64,000 nucleotides of DNA from Rhizomicrobium sp. (GTDB taxonomy: Bacteria; Pseudomonadota; Alphaproteobacteria; Micropepsales; Micropepsaceae): NCBI GenBank assembly GCA_037200385.1, contig JBBCGL010000001.1:1054001-1118000 (forward strand), given 5' to 3'. The position numbers and the translations under genes are program-made. Below the pieces are notes generated by a model. The model saw nothing but the letters and a program-made list of their open reading frames with translations, did no database searches and had not been told where the DNA came from. Shown in pieces: positions 11,251 to 20,252 of the stretch (positions within the stretch are counted from its first letter, which is position 1; each line of letters starts with the position of its first letter).

Positions 11251-12372
11251 TCAGAACAGCGCCGCGACGACGTTCTCGCCGCCGTAATTCTCGACGAACA
11301 CCAGCACCTTGTAGCCCTGTGCCAGCTGCAGATTGCCCTGCGGATCGTGCATGAACAGGCCGTCATTGCTCATCGTCGCGGTGCGGCGGTCGAAGGCGAA
11401 GCGCGGCGCCAGGCCCTTGTACTGCGCCCGGATGAGGCCGAAGAGCAGCGCCGCATTCTCGGGCGCGATGCGGATGCAGCCGGCGCTGGCACGGCTGCCG
11501 AGCTGGGTCACTTCAAGGCCGACGGCGCCGTGGATCGCCAGACCGGTCTGGTAACCGTGGTTCTCCCAGTTGAAGAACATCGCGTGCGGCATCGGCTCGT
11601 GCCACTGACCCGAGAAGTGCTTCTTGTACATGCGGTCGGGATCGAGCTGGTAATAGCCCTGCGGCGTGTAGCTCGGCTGGCGCGTGCCGTTGGCGGCGAT
11701 CTCCACCTTTTCGCGGCCGGTCGAGGCCGGCCAGTTGTAGAGCATGGCGAGATTGCCGGACGCGTCCTTGCGGAACACATACATGTGCTGCGCCCAGGGG
11801 CCGTTGTCGGCTTTGCTCACATAGAGGAACAGGCTGAAATTATCGAGCATCTCATGGGTGAGGTTGTCCTTGAGACGCATCGAGATGCGCACGAGCTCGG
11901 CCGGCGCGACGGACGCCGAGGCGGCCGGCGGCGGGACGAGCGACAGCGCGGGCTCGAGATGCTGGCGCGGCGTGACCTTGACCAATTTGGCTTCATGACC
12001 GGGCAGGATCGCGACGGCTGACGCGCCCGGGGCCGCGGCGGGCGCCGGCGTAGCCGCGACTGTGGGCTTCGCGGCGGTGGGCGGTGGGACGGTCACAGCC
12101 GCGTGCCGCGACGGCTTGGCGACGGTCGCGACGTTGCGCGGCGGAACGGCCGGCGTCTCGTCGCCCCAGATCGCGGCCACGACCGCTTCGCCGGCGCGAT
12201 GCATGGCCGCGACGCCGGGATCGACAACGGTGTTTCGCGTGACGTCCAGGCCCAGCGCGACGGTCTGCCGGCTGGCCTGTTCCAGCGCCGGATGGCGGTC
12301 GAACAGGATCGCCACGCTGAAGGCAGCGGCGCCCAGCAGGTAGATCGTGCTCAGTCGGCGTAGGGGCGACAT
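11251..12372 (-). CDS. L,D-transpeptidase (YkuD domain), tandem paralogue 1
   Basis: This 373-aa periplasmic enzyme is predicted to form 3-3 peptidoglycan cross-links or attach proteins to peptidoglycan. An N-terminal membrane anchor (residues 6-24) is followed by a long Ala/Pro-rich linker (about 75-150). The YkuD-like catalytic domain occupies 165-373. The catalytic block is HGAVGLEVTQLGSRASAGCI, with Cys299 as the nucleophile and the preceding His and Ser-Arg in place. A second, related gene lies directly upstream on the same strand with 131 bases between them. The two share the SKADNGPWAQ / SKAASGPWAQ block and the general layout, so they look like an old tandem duplication. Confidence 0.85.
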   Translation of the reverse strand: MSPLRRLSTIYLLGAAAFSVAILFDRHPALEQASRQTVALGLDVTRNTVVDPGVAAMHRAGEAVVAAIWGDETPAVPPRNVATVAKPSRHAAVTVPPPTAAKPTVAATPAPAAAPGASAVAILPGHEAKLVKVTPRQHLEPALSLVPPPAASASVAPAELVRISMRLKDNLTHEMLDNFSLFLYVSKADNGPWAQHMYVFRKDASGNLAMLYNWPASTGREKVEIAANGTRQPSYTPQGYYQLDPDRMYKKHFSGQWHEPMPHAMFFNWENHGYQTGLAIHGAVGLEVTQLGSRASAGCIRIAPENAALLFGLIRAQYKGLAPRFAFDRRTATMSNDGLFMHDPQGNLQLAQGYKVLVFVENYGGENVVAALF

Positions 12373-12503
12373 GGAATCCGGAGCGGTAGCCTGAACGCAG
12401 GATAACCAAAAAACTTGGCGCTGTCCCGGTTCGGGACGCCTCCAGGTTAACGCAAGTTCAGCTTTTTGGTCGCCCGGCCGCGGCGCCGCAGGCGTCCTGC
12501 GCT

Positions 12504-13448
12504 TCAGGATTGCGTCGGATCGCCCGGCAACCCGGCAAAGTTGTCGATCATGACAAGGACGCGAAGGCCGTCTGCCAGCACGATGTTGCCGGCCGCGTCG
12601 TGCGCCGCGAGGCCCGCGGTGTTGGTGGTGCCGCGCGCCGTGTCGAAGGTGAAGACGGGGACCTGGCCGCGCTCCTCCGCCAGGAAGCGGTGATAGAACG
12701 CGCTCGCCTTTTCGATCGGCAGGCGGACGCAGCCGCCCGAAGCGCGGTGGCCGATATCGGCGAGCTCATGCCGGCCGATGGCCGCATGGAGCGCCACGCC
12801 GGCCATCTTGGTGCGGTAGGAATAGTTCAGGAACATCGCCCAGGGCATCTGCGCATCGTTCCACTTGGCGGAGCGTGCCATGGGGAAGAAGCGGTGGACG
12901 TCGAGTTCGAAGAAGCCGGTCGGGGTCGCGGTGAAATACTGCTCGGCGCGCTCGCGGCCCGTGGAAATGGCGAAGCTCTCCTCCAAGGCCAGCGTCCCGT
13001 CGGCGTTCTTGTGGAAGAGGAACAGGCGCTGCGCCCAGGGGCCGCTCGCCGCCTTGCTCACATAGACGAAGGTGTCGAAATAGGGCGTCAGCGGCGGCGG
13101 CAGCCTGGCCGAGATGTGGGTCGCGACGCGGCCGGCTTCCTGCGCCAGCACGGCGGGATCGGGCGCTACCGTCTGCGGCGGCAGGGGCGCGGCGGCGACG
13201 GTGCCCGGCGGCAAAGTGGCGTGCGAGACCGCGCGGGCGACGACGCGCGGGCGCGCGGCACCGCGGCGCGGTTCGGCGACCAGGACCTTGACCATCGCGA
13301 CGGGCTTGGCCGGCGGGAGTGACGCGGACCGGGGCGCCGCAGCCTGCTCCGTGACAGGCGCGGGCGCACGGCCGCTGAACGCGACCGCCCAGCCCATCGC
13401 GACGGACAGGATGGCCGTGGCGGCGGCGAGACCCTTCAAGTCGAGCAT
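12504..13448 (-). CDS. L,D-transpeptidase (YkuD domain), tandem paralogue 2
   Basis: This is the second L,D-transpeptidase of the pair (314 aa). Starting at ATG 13446-13448 puts a hydrophobic anchor (LAAATAILSVAMGWAVAF) at residues 5-23; a further 12 codons upstream are open. A proline/alanine linker leads into the catalytic domain, where HAAIGRHELADIGHRASGGC carries Cys240. The sequence TFVYVSKAASGPWAQRLFLF matches the paralogue strongly, while the linkers do not. The C-terminal GLAAHDAAGNIVLADGLRVL also matches GLFMHDPQGNLQLAQGYKVL of the first copy. Both copies keep the active site, so both are probably active. Confidence 0.85.
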   Translation of the reverse strand: MLDLKGLAAATAILSVAMGWAVAFSGRAPAPVTEQAAAPRSASLPPAKPVAMVKVLVAEPRRGAARPRVVARAVSHATLPPGTVAAAPLPPQTVAPDPAVLAQEAGRVATHISARLPPPLTPYFDTFVYVSKAASGPWAQRLFLFHKNADGTLALEESFAISTGRERAEQYFTATPTGFFELDVHRFFPMARSAKWNDAQMPWAMFLNYSYRTKMAGVALHAAIGRHELADIGHRASGGCVRLPIEKASAFYHRFLAEERGQVPVFTFDTARGTTNTAGLAAHDAAGNIVLADGLRVLVMIDNFAGLPGDPTQS

Positions 13449-13523
13449 AGGTGGCAGACGATCCCCGAAGCACAGCGGCCGCATCCTGCCGCAAGAGGCG
13501 GGGGCAAGGCCAGCGGCCGATGT

Positions 13524-14891
13524 TTACGGGGCGACCTCGACGAGTTCGGCAGGCGGTGCGTGGCTGCGGGCGAGATCGGCCTTGAGCGAGCGGCTCGCCA
13601 TCCAGAAACACCAGGCGGCGACCAGCCAGGTCAGGACCGTCGAGAGCATGGCCCAGCGGATCGAATCCTCGCCGAAGACCGGGCGCAGCAGGTCGCTCTC
13701 CCAGCCGACCAGCAGCGGACCGGTGCCGAAGCCGATGATGTTGAGGGTGAAGAGCAGGAGCGCCGCCGCCTGGGTGCGCATGCGCAGGGGTGCGAGGCTC
13801 TGCACCATCGCATAGCTCGGCGCGAGATAAGCGGCGCCGTTCATCACCGGGATCAGCGAGGCGAGGATCGCGACGACGATGTTGTCGGACAGGAAGAAGA
13901 ACGGAAGCATCGGCAGGGCGAAGGCGATGAACACCAGGATCACATACATGTTCCAGCGCACGTCGCGCTTGGCGAGCCAGTCGGCGAGCACACCCGAGGC
14001 ATAGGTGCCGACGCCACCGACCACGCCGAACAGCCCGCCGATCAGGAAGCCCCGCATCTCGGGCGTCAGATGGAAGACGCGGGAGAAGAAGACCGGCACG
14101 AAGGAATTGCCGGCATAGCCGCCGAACGACGCCATGGCCGTGCCCAGCGCGATGTAGCGGAAGGACTTGATCGAGAGGAGGTGACGGATGCTCTGGGCGA
14201 GGTGCGGCGCCGGTCCGGTATCCGCGAGGTTCTCGACCTGGCCGCGACGCGGCTCGGGCACGGTGAAGAGGAAGAGCAGCGCGATGACGAGGCCCGGCAG
14301 GCCGGCCGCCAGGAAGGCGCTGCGCCAGCCATAGCGCTGCTCGATCCAGCCGCCGCCGAAGAAGGCGAGGAGCAGGCCGATATTGAGCCCGGTGGCATAG
14401 AAGGACAGCGCCCCCGCCCGCTCCTTCGGCTCGTAGAGGTCGGAGATGATGGAGTTCACCGAGGGCGAGGTGCCGGCCTCGCCGATGCCGGTGCCGATGC
14501 GCGCCAAGACGAGCTGGCCGAAGGTCCGTGCATAGGCCGAGACGGCGGTCATCGCCGCGAACAGCACCATGGAGACCGCGATGACGTTGCGGCGGTTGGC
14601 CCGGTCGGCGAGCCAGGCCAGCGGCACGCCGAGCGTCGCATAGAGGATCGCGAAGACCGTGCCCGACAGGAAGCCGAGATCGGCGTCGCTGAGATGGAAC
14701 TCCGCTTTGATCGACGGCAGCAGCTGGTTGAGGATGTTGCGGTCCAGATAATTGATCACATAGACCAGCGTCAGCATCACCAGGATGTAGCTGCGCGAGG
14801 TACCGCCGGCGCGCGCGGCGGTGCTGATGTTTTCGTCAGACAATGCGTCCCCCGCCCTGCCCCACTTGTCCTGGCCGCAACGACGGGCCAT
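13524..14891 (-). CDS. MFS transporter, Spinster-like
   Basis: This 455-aa major facilitator has 12 predicted membrane segments. The first membrane segment holds LTLVYVINYLDRNILNQLLP, typical of the Spinster/hexuronate-like group, and the loop between segments 2 and 3 has the signature GVPLAWLADRANRRNVI. Segment 5 carries GIGEAGTSPSVNSIISD. The substrate is unknown. The annotated ATG may not be the true start: a TTG 16 codons in (giving LSDENISTA) has a GGGGGACG before it. It lies 51 bases after the enoyl-CoA hydratase-like gene on the same strand, so the pair may act on one organic acid. Confidence 0.85.
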   Translation of the reverse strand: MARRCGQDKWGRAGDALSDENISTAARAGGTSRSYILVMLTLVYVINYLDRNILNQLLPSIKAEFHLSDADLGFLSGTVFAILYATLGVPLAWLADRANRRNVIAVSMVLFAAMTAVSAYARTFGQLVLARIGTGIGEAGTSPSVNSIISDLYEPKERAGALSFYATGLNIGLLLAFFGGGWIEQRYGWRSAFLAAGLPGLVIALLFLFTVPEPRRGQVENLADTGPAPHLAQSIRHLLSIKSFRYIALGTAMASFGGYAGNSFVPVFFSRVFHLTPEMRGFLIGGLFGVVGGVGTYASGVLADWLAKRDVRWNMYVILVFIAFALPMLPFFFLSDNIVVAILASLIPVMNGAAYLAPSYAMVQSLAPLRMRTQAAALLLFTLNIIGFGTGPLLVGWESDLLRPVFGEDSIRWAMLSTVLTWLVAAWCFWMASRSLKADLARSHAPPAELVEVAP

Positions 14892-14942
14892 GACAGTTTG
14901 GTTATCGGCGAGCGTAACAGAAAGCCGTTTGCGCGCGAGGGT

Positions 14943-15764
14943 CTATTTCTGGCCGTGACGTTCCTTCTTGCGACCCTTCACCGCGAGGTCGACGGTCAGC
15001 AGCCGGCGCTGGCCGCCGACCCGCATCTGCTCGCTGCCCAGAAGATACATCATCGCCTGATAGTCGCCGAGCGAGTCCTCGACGGCGTTGGTGAAGCCCT
15101 GGGCATCCTGCGCCTTGTTCATCTGGATCTTCGCGAAGCGCAAGGCATCGGGCGAATTCTCCGCGACCCGGCGGGCGAAGGCATAGGTCTCCGCCTCCAA
15201 GGCCTCGGGCGGAAGGACGCGGTTCACAAAGCCGAACGCATGCGCCTCCTGCGCAGAGATGAAACGGCTCTCGAAGCAGAGCTCCTTGGCCCGGCGGATG
15301 CCGATGTCCCAGGGGATCGACATGTACTCGACGAAGCCGGCGAGGAACTCGGCGGTGGCCGAGGCGAAGACGATGTCGCAGCAGGCGGCGGTCATCCAGC
15401 CGGCATAGATGCAATAGCCCTCGACCAGGGCGATGGTCGGCTTGGGGAAGTTGCGCCAGCGCAGATGAACGTCGAGGTTGTACTTCTTGAACTCGTCATA
15501 GGCCTCGATGGTGCCGGGCGCGGCGCCGAGGTTCTTGCGGTATTCGAGCGCTTCGGGCGTGCCCAGATCGTGGCCGGAGGAGAAGGTCCCACCGGCGCCA
15601 CGCAGCACGACGACACGCACCGCCTTGTCGGCACCGGCCAGGGTGAAAGCGGCGTCGATCTCGTCCAGCATCCGATAGCCCAGCGCGTTGCGATAGGCCG
15701 GCCGGTTCATGGTGATGGTCGCGACCGCACCGTCGGTCGCATAGAGGATGTCCTGAAATGCCAA
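14943..15764 (-). CDS. Enoyl-CoA hydratase/isomerase family protein
   Basis: This 273-aa crotonase-fold enzyme acts on acyl-CoA thioesters. I start it at a TTG (15762-15764), because CGGGAGAAGACA lies just before it and the following residues LAFQDILYATDGAVATITMN are the family N-terminus. The longer open frame upstream would overlap the divergent TIR gene. The oxyanion-hole segments are RGAGGTFSSGHDLG and YAGWMTAACCDIVFASATAE. FVNRVLPPEALEAE near residue 190 is the usual C-terminal domain entry. The paired catalytic Glu residues of true hydratases are not obvious at the expected sites, so the exact reaction is open. Confidence 0.85.
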   Translation of the reverse strand: MAFQDILYATDGAVATITMNRPAYRNALGYRMLDEIDAAFTLAGADKAVRVVVLRGAGGTFSSGHDLGTPEALEYRKNLGAAPGTIEAYDEFKKYNLDVHLRWRNFPKPTIALVEGYCIYAGWMTAACCDIVFASATAEFLAGFVEYMSIPWDIGIRRAKELCFESRFISAQEAHAFGFVNRVLPPEALEAETYAFARRVAENSPDALRFAKIQMNKAQDAQGFTNAVEDSLGDYQAMMYLLGSEQMRVGGQRRLLTVDLAVKGRKKERHGQK

Positions 15765-15876
15765 TGTCTTCTCCCGTGTGTTCTGGAGGGAACCGTGCCG
15801 GGAAAGCCGGTCGTGGTCCATCGGGCGTTGTCGGACGGCGGCGCGTTTGCCATAAAGTCTGCCGAGCGAGGGACTT

Positions 15877-16803
15877 ATGGCCGACATCTTCATCTCTTAC
15901 GCACGCGAAGACCGCGAGTGGGTCGAAAAGCTGGCCAACGCCTTCGTGGGCGAAGGCTACAGCGTGTGGTGGGATTTCGACCTGCTGGTCGGCAAGCGCT
16001 ACCGCGAGTCGATCGAGACCGAGCTGGCCAATGCCAAGGCGGCCGTCGTGGTCTGGTCGCAGCACTCGGTGCATTCCGATTTCGTGCGCGACGAAGCCGA
16101 AGAAGCCCAGCAGCGCAACATCTTAGTACCCATTCTTAAGGAAGCGGTTCGGCCGCCGGCGGGCTTCCGCCAGCTCCAGACCGCCGAGCTGTCGACTTGG
16201 TCCGGCGGCGATCTCACACACAGCGAATACCGCCGCATGATGCGCGGCGTTTCGCATCTCGTCGGCCGCCCGGCGAACAGCGCGGACAGCCATGTTGACA
16301 CCGCGCCCGCACCGCCAGCGACCACGGAAATCGTGGCACCGCCGGCGCCGGTCATCGAGGCCAAGGTGCCCGAGGTGAAGCCGGTGATTCGGACCGCGCC
16401 GCCTTCACCGCCGCCCCCGCCGCAGCCGGAACGGCGCGCCGTGCCGATGTGGGCCTATATTGTCGGCGGCGTCGTCGGGGCAGTCGTCCTGCTGACGATC
16501 ATCGTGGCGCTGCTGGGCAGTCCGGGACCGAAGCCGTCGACGACGTCGACCGCAGGACCGGCGGTCGCGACACCCGCGACGCCTGTCACCGCGCAGCCGC
16601 AGACGATGGCGCCGGCCGCCGCGCCCGCCGCAGCACCATCCGTTCCCGCCACACCGCCCGCCGGCGACAGCGGCGCCGACGAGGCCGGCAACAATCCGCA
16701 TCACGGCAGCGCCGCGCCGGCAGCCGCCCCGACGCCGCCCCCTCCGGCGCCGTCCGGCGATGACGACAGCGGCGGCGACGTCGGCCAGACGCGCGGGCAC
16801 TAA
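15877..16803 (+). CDS. TIR-domain single-pass membrane protein
   Basis: The 308-aa protein has an N-terminal TIR domain (residues 1-125), starting MADIFISYAREDREWVEKLA, with WWDFDLLVGKRYRESIETEL and NILVPILKEA. Glu73 in SDFVRDEAEEAQQR aligns by eye with the catalytic Glu of NAD-cleaving TIR domains such as SARM1. A Pro/Ala-rich linker (140-190) is followed by one membrane helix (about 191-214, MWAYIVGGVVGAVVLLTIIV). An Ala/Pro/Thr/Gly-rich, low-complexity tail of about 95 residues ends in acidic DDDSGGDVGQTRGH. With the TIR domain in the cytoplasm the tail would be outside. It could be an NADase effector, a scaffold, or a signalling receptor. No recognised defence gene lies beside it. Confidence 0.85.
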   Translation: MADIFISYAREDREWVEKLANAFVGEGYSVWWDFDLLVGKRYRESIETELANAKAAVVVWSQHSVHSDFVRDEAEEAQQRNILVPILKEAVRPPAGFRQLQTAELSTWSGGDLTHSEYRRMMRGVSHLVGRPANSADSHVDTAPAPPATTEIVAPPAPVIEAKVPEVKPVIRTAPPSPPPPPQPERRAVPMWAYIVGGVVGAVVLLTIIVALLGSPGPKPSTTSTAGPAVATPATPVTAQPQTMAPAAAPAAAPSVPATPPAGDSGADEAGNNPHHGSAAPAAAPTPPPPAPSGDDDSGGDVGQTRGH

Positions 16804-16838
16804 TGCCCGGCAATCCCGCACAGGCGGGACTGCCGGCA
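16804..16838. terminator. Convergent hairpin between the TIR gene and parC
   Basis: TGCCcGGCAaTCCCGC pairs with GCGGGAcTGCCGGCA across a 4-base loop, giving a nearly complete 15-bp stem that fills the 39-base gap between two converging stop codons. There is no T-tract on either side. It is well placed to end transcription from both directions. Confidence 0.55.
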
Positions 16839-16842
16839 AGCC

Positions 16843-19080
16843 TCAACCGAACTTGCCGCTCTTCGCCCAGCCTCTGGGCGGCAAGCGGCCGGCTTGGGCG
16901 CGGGCGCCGCGCCATTCCTTCAGTTCGCCCGGAGTGAAGAGACGGTTGTTCTCGTCCTTCAGACCCTCCTTCCAGGTGAAGGTGGTCGCATCGAGCAGGC
17001 CGCCATCCTTGAAGCGCTGCAGATAGACGCCCTGCCCGCGTGCCATCTCGGGCACCTCGTCGAGGCCGAAGATCAGCAGCTTGCGGTTGTCGCCGATCAC
17101 CGCGACGGTGTCGCCGGAGAGGAACTTGCAGGCCTTGGCTTCGGTGCCGGTCTTCACGTTCATCACGCGCTTGCCGTTCTTGGTGAGCGCCACGGCCTCG
17201 TCCTCATGGGTGACGAAGCCGTGGCCGGTCTCGGCGGCGAGCAGCAGATTGCGGCCCGGGACATGAACGAACATCGTCACCGCGTCGGCGTCGGGCGGCA
17301 GGTCGATGAAGGCGCGGATCGCCTCGCCATTGCCGCGCCCGCCCGGCAGCTTGGAACAATCGAGCGTGAAGAAGCGGCCGTCGGTCGAGAACAGCATCAG
17401 CTTGTCGGTCGTCTGGGCGTGGATCCAGAAGCGGCCGCGGTCGCCTTCGCGGTATTTGATGCTGTCGTTCTCCTCGACGTGTCCCTTGAGCGAACGCAGC
17501 CAGCCCTTCTGCGAGTAGACGATGGTGATCGGCTCCTTCTCGACCGCCGTCGCCAGCGCCTCGGCCTCTTCGGCCAGCGCTTCGATCTTGTCGATGTGCT
17601 TGGCCTCGACGATCTGGGTGCGGCGCTTGCCGAGCTTGCTCCTGGCCCCGAACCTGGCGTCGATCGCCTTGATCTCGTCGATCAGCTTCTCGTCCTTGAG
17701 CTTGTCGGAGCCCAGCAGCTTCTTGAGGTCCTTCTGCTCGGCCAGGAGCGCGGTGTGCTCGCCGCGGATCTCCATCTCCTCCAGCTTGCGCAAACTGCGC
17801 AGGCGCATGTTGAGGATGGCTTCGGCCTGGTTGTCGGTGAGCTTGAACGCCTTGATCAGGACGGGCTTGGGCTCATCCTCGGTGCGGATGATCCGGATCA
17901 CCTTGTCGAGATTGAGGAAGACCGCGAGATAGCCTTCGAGGATCTCGAGGCGGGCGGCGATCTTCTCCAGCCGGTGCGTCGAGCGGCGCACCAGCACGTC
18001 GCGGCGGTGATCGACGAAGGCCTGCAGGACCTCCTTGAGGCTCATGACCTTAGGCACGGTGCCGTGGTCGAGCACGTTCATGTTGAGCGGGAAGCGGCTT
18101 TCCAGGTCCGACTGGCGGAAGAGCTGCTCCATGAGGATCTCGGCCTCGACGGTGCGGCTCTTGGGCGTGATGACGATGCGGATGTCCTCGGCGGACTCGT
18201 CATGGACGTCGTCGAGCAGCGGCAGCTTCTTCTGCTCCAGGAGCTCGGCGATGCGCTCGATCAGCTTGGACTTCTGGACCTGGTAGGGAATCTCGGTGAC
18301 GACGATCTGGTAGACGCCGCGGGCACCCTCTTCCTTCTTCCACCGGGCGCGGACGCGGAAGGAGCCGCGGCCGGTGCGGTAGGCCTCCGCGATGGTCTCG
18401 GCGCCGTCGATCAGGATGCCGCCGGTCGGGAAGTCGGGGCCGCGCACGATGTCGGACAGCGTCTTGTCGCGGGTGTTGGGGTTGTCGATGAGCTTCTTCA
18501 GCGCCTCGCAGAGCTCCCCGACATTGTGCGGCGGGATCGAGGTCGCCATGCCGACCGCGATGCCGGACGAGCCGTTGGCCAGCAGGTTGGGGAAGGCGCC
18601 GGGCAATACGACCGGCTCTTCGTCCTGGCCGTCATAGTTGGGGCGGAAATCGACCGCGTTCTCGTCGAGGCCGTCGAGCAGCATCGCCGCGACGTCGGTC
18701 ATGCGCGCTTCGGTGTAACGGTAGGCGGCGGGGTTGTCGCCGTCGATATTGCCGAAATTGCCCTGGCCGTCGACCAGCGGGTAGCGCGTGGAAAAATCCT
18801 GCGCGAGGCGAACCAGCGCGTCGTAGATCGCCTGGTCGCCATGGGGATGGAACGAGCCCATCACGTCGCCGACGATCTTGGCGGACTTCTTGAAGGCGGA
18901 GGTCGAGTCGAGGCGCAGCAGCCGCATGCCGTAGAGGATGCGGCGGTGGACGGGCTTGAGCCCGTCGCGCGCATCGGGCAGCGCCCGCATGGTGATGGTG
19001 GAGAGCGCGTAGGCGAGGTAGCGCTCGGCGAGCGCCTTGCCCAGCGGTTCGGGGCGGATGTCGTCTTTGATGTCTGCCAT
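16843..19080 (-). CDS. parC: DNA topoisomerase IV subunit A
   Basis: ParC (745 aa) is the DNA-cleaving subunit of topoisomerase IV, which unlinks daughter chromosomes together with ParE. The N-terminal winged-helix and tower domains run to about 480. The active-site Tyr122 lies in [13 protein letters not shown]. The quinolone-determining stretch [20 protein letters not shown] has Gln83 and Asp87 where E. coli ParC has Ser80 and Glu84. The C-terminal beta-propeller is short and begins near 500 ([17 protein letters not shown]). A GyrA-type GyrA box is not seen, which supports ParC over GyrA. The start is the ATG at 19078-19080. It ends the long minus-strand run that begins with rpoZ. Confidence 0.94.
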   Translation of the reverse strand: MADIKDDIRPEPLGKALAERYLAYALSTITMRALPDARDGLKPVHRRILYGMRLLRLDSTSAFKKSAKIVGDVMGSFHPHGDQAIYDALVRLAQDFSTRYPLVDGQGNFGNIDGDNPAAYRYTEARMTDVAAMLLDGLDENAVDFRPNYDGQDEEPVVLPGAFPNLLANGSSGIAVGMATSIPPHNVGELCEALKKLIDNPNTRDKTLSDIVRGPDFPTGGILIDGAETIAEAYRTGRGSFRVRARWKKEEGARGVYQIVVTEIPYQVQKSKLIERIAELLEQKKLPLLDDVHDESAEDIRIVITPKSRTVEAEILMEQLFRQSDLESRFPLNMNVLDHGTVPKVMSLKEVLQAFVDHRRDVLVRRSTHRLEKIAARLEILEGYLAVFLNLDKVIRIIRTEDEPKPVLIKAFKLTDNQAEAILNMRLRSLRKLEEMEIRGEHTALLAEQKDLKKLLGSDKLKDEKLIDEIKAIDARFGARSKLGKRRTQIVEAKHIDKIEALAEEAEALATAVEKEPITIVYSQKGWLRSLKGHVEENDSIKYREGDRGRFWIHAQTTDKLMLFSTDGRFFTLDCSKLPGGRGNGEAIRAFIDLPPDADAVTMFVHVPGRNLLLAAETGHGFVTHEDEAVALTKNGKRVMNVKTGTEAKACKFLSGDTVAVIGDNRKLLIFGLDEVPEMARGQGVYLQRFKDGGLLDATTFTWKEGLKDENNRLFTPGELKEWRGARAQAGRLPPRGWAKSGKFG

Positions 19081-19116
19081 GGTGTCGTTCTTTGCGATTT
19101 CACACACGAAAACAAG

Positions 19117-19251
19117 TTGTCATGGCCCGCGAATGCGGGCCACCCAGTTGGGTTCTACACGCATGCCGCAAGTTCGCGGTACCAGCTCGCGACACAAGCT
19201 GTATCGGTGCTCTACGATCACCTGGGTGGCCCGCATTCGCGGGCCATGACA
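19117..19251. repeat. Family B palindromic repeat, copy 1 (recO-parC gap)
   Basis: TTGTCATGGCCCGCGAATGC at the left pairs with GCATTCGCGGGCCATGACA at the right, and GGGCCACCCAG pairs with CTGGGTGGCCC inside them. About 75 unpaired bases separate the arms. The outer TTGTCAT/ATGACA ends and the ACCCAG/CTGGGT block are shared with family A. Confidence 0.85.
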
Positions 19252-19286
19252 CCGTGGAACTACGAGGAAATGGACCCGGTTGCAGC

Positions 19287-20024
19287 CTACGTCGATTCGC
19301 GGCGCGTCATCTCGTCGAGGCGCAGGCGCGCCGGCGGCATTGCCTTGCCATGGGGCGACAGGACGCGCTCCAGCAGGAAATGTCCGGTGAGTTTCAGGCC
19401 CGCCGCGACATCGGCGGCATCGGGCGTCGCGTTCTGGGTCGCCAGCAGAAAGCCGGGCAAGGTCAGAAGCCGCTCCTTGTAGGGCGCACCCGCGGCGCGG
19501 GAGACCGCGCGACCGCTGCGCGGGCTGACATAGACGAGGTTGTCGGTGTCGCCGGTCGAGGCGCAACGCGTGAGGTCGAGGCCGAAGCCGAGCTCCTCCA
19601 GCACGCCGGCCTCCCAGCGCACGAACAGCGCGCCCCAATGGGCGATCCCGTCGGCCTGCATGGCGTCGAGCAGGATGTTGGCGGCTTCGAACACCGGCGC
19701 GTGGGCCTCGCGCTCCGGCAGCGCGGCGGCGGCGACGGCGGTGAAGGCGTTGAGACCGGCGAGCGCCTCGCGGCTTTCCAGCAGATCGCCGGCGCGGGCC
19801 TTCACGGGCTCGGCGGTGAAATTGCCCAAATGCTCGTTGAGCCGCGCGCGCCAGTGCAGATGGATGCTGTTGCCGGGCTGGAGCACGGGCTTGGCGCGCC
19901 GCGAGGCGCCGCCGCGCACCAGGCCGAGATGGCGGCCATGCTCGCGGGACAGCACTTCGAGGATCGCGCTGGTCTCGCCGTGCGGGCGGGTCGAGAGGAC
20001 GATGGCGGCGTCGGTCCATTCCAT
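19287..20024 (-). CDS. recO: DNA repair protein RecO
   Basis: RecO (245 aa) loads RecA onto SSB-coated single-stranded DNA with RecR and anneals strands in gap repair. The N-terminal OB fold begins MEWTDAAIVLSTRPHGETSA, and SREHGRHLGLVRGGASRRAK is a conserved DNA-binding strand. The helical C-terminal part contains ALFVRWEAGVLEELGFGLDL. The zinc-finger cysteines of some RecO proteins are mostly missing: only one Cys follows, in TRCASTGD. The ATG at 20022-20024 is preferred over an upstream start at 20075 because the OB-fold sequence begins there. It lies between era and parC. Confidence 0.93.
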   Translation of the reverse strand: MEWTDAAIVLSTRPHGETSAILEVLSREHGRHLGLVRGGASRRAKPVLQPGNSIHLHWRARLNEHLGNFTAEPVKARAGDLLESREALAGLNAFTAVAAAALPEREAHAPVFEAANILLDAMQADGIAHWGALFVRWEAGVLEELGFGLDLTRCASTGDTDNLVYVSPRSGRAVSRAAGAPYKERLLTLPGFLLATQNATPDAADVAAGLKLTGHFLLERVLSPHGKAMPPARLRLDEMTRREST

Positions 20025-20068
20025 GGGCTCAAGCCATCTGCGAGACGGCCTGGACAATAACAACATCG

Positions 20069-20245
20069 TTGTCATCCCCGGCCGAGCAGTGCGTCAGCAC
20101 TGCGAGGGGAAGGGGACCCAGGTGGTGGATTCGGTGTTGGTATCGAGAGCAAAACACGAAATTTCTTTCGACATCGTCCGCGATGCGCCGCCTGGGTCCC
20201 CTTCCCTCGCACTGCGCTACGCGCAGTGCTCGCCGGGGATGACAG
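20069..20245. repeat. Family A palindromic repeat, copy 2 (era-recO gap)
   Basis: The ends TTGTCATCCCCGGC and GCCGGGGATGACAG and the block GAGGGGAAGGGGACCCAGG / CCTGGGTCCCCTTCCCTC are the same as in copy 1. The inner hairpins differ but remain paired: AGTGC-gtca-GCACT on the left and CACTGCGC-ta-GCGCAGTG on the right. The central 60 bases have no counterpart in other copies. Confidence 0.88.
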
Positions 20246-20252
20246 CGGTGTG

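Noticed and set aside
15765-15893. Longer enoyl-CoA hydratase start at 15893
   Set aside because: It would overlap the divergent TIR gene and adds residues not found in the family; the TTG at 15764 has a good ribosome-binding site.
13560-16139. 859-residue plus-strand frame
   Set aside because: It crosses the MFS and enoyl-CoA hydratase genes antisense and runs into the TIR gene in another frame. It has no family motif.
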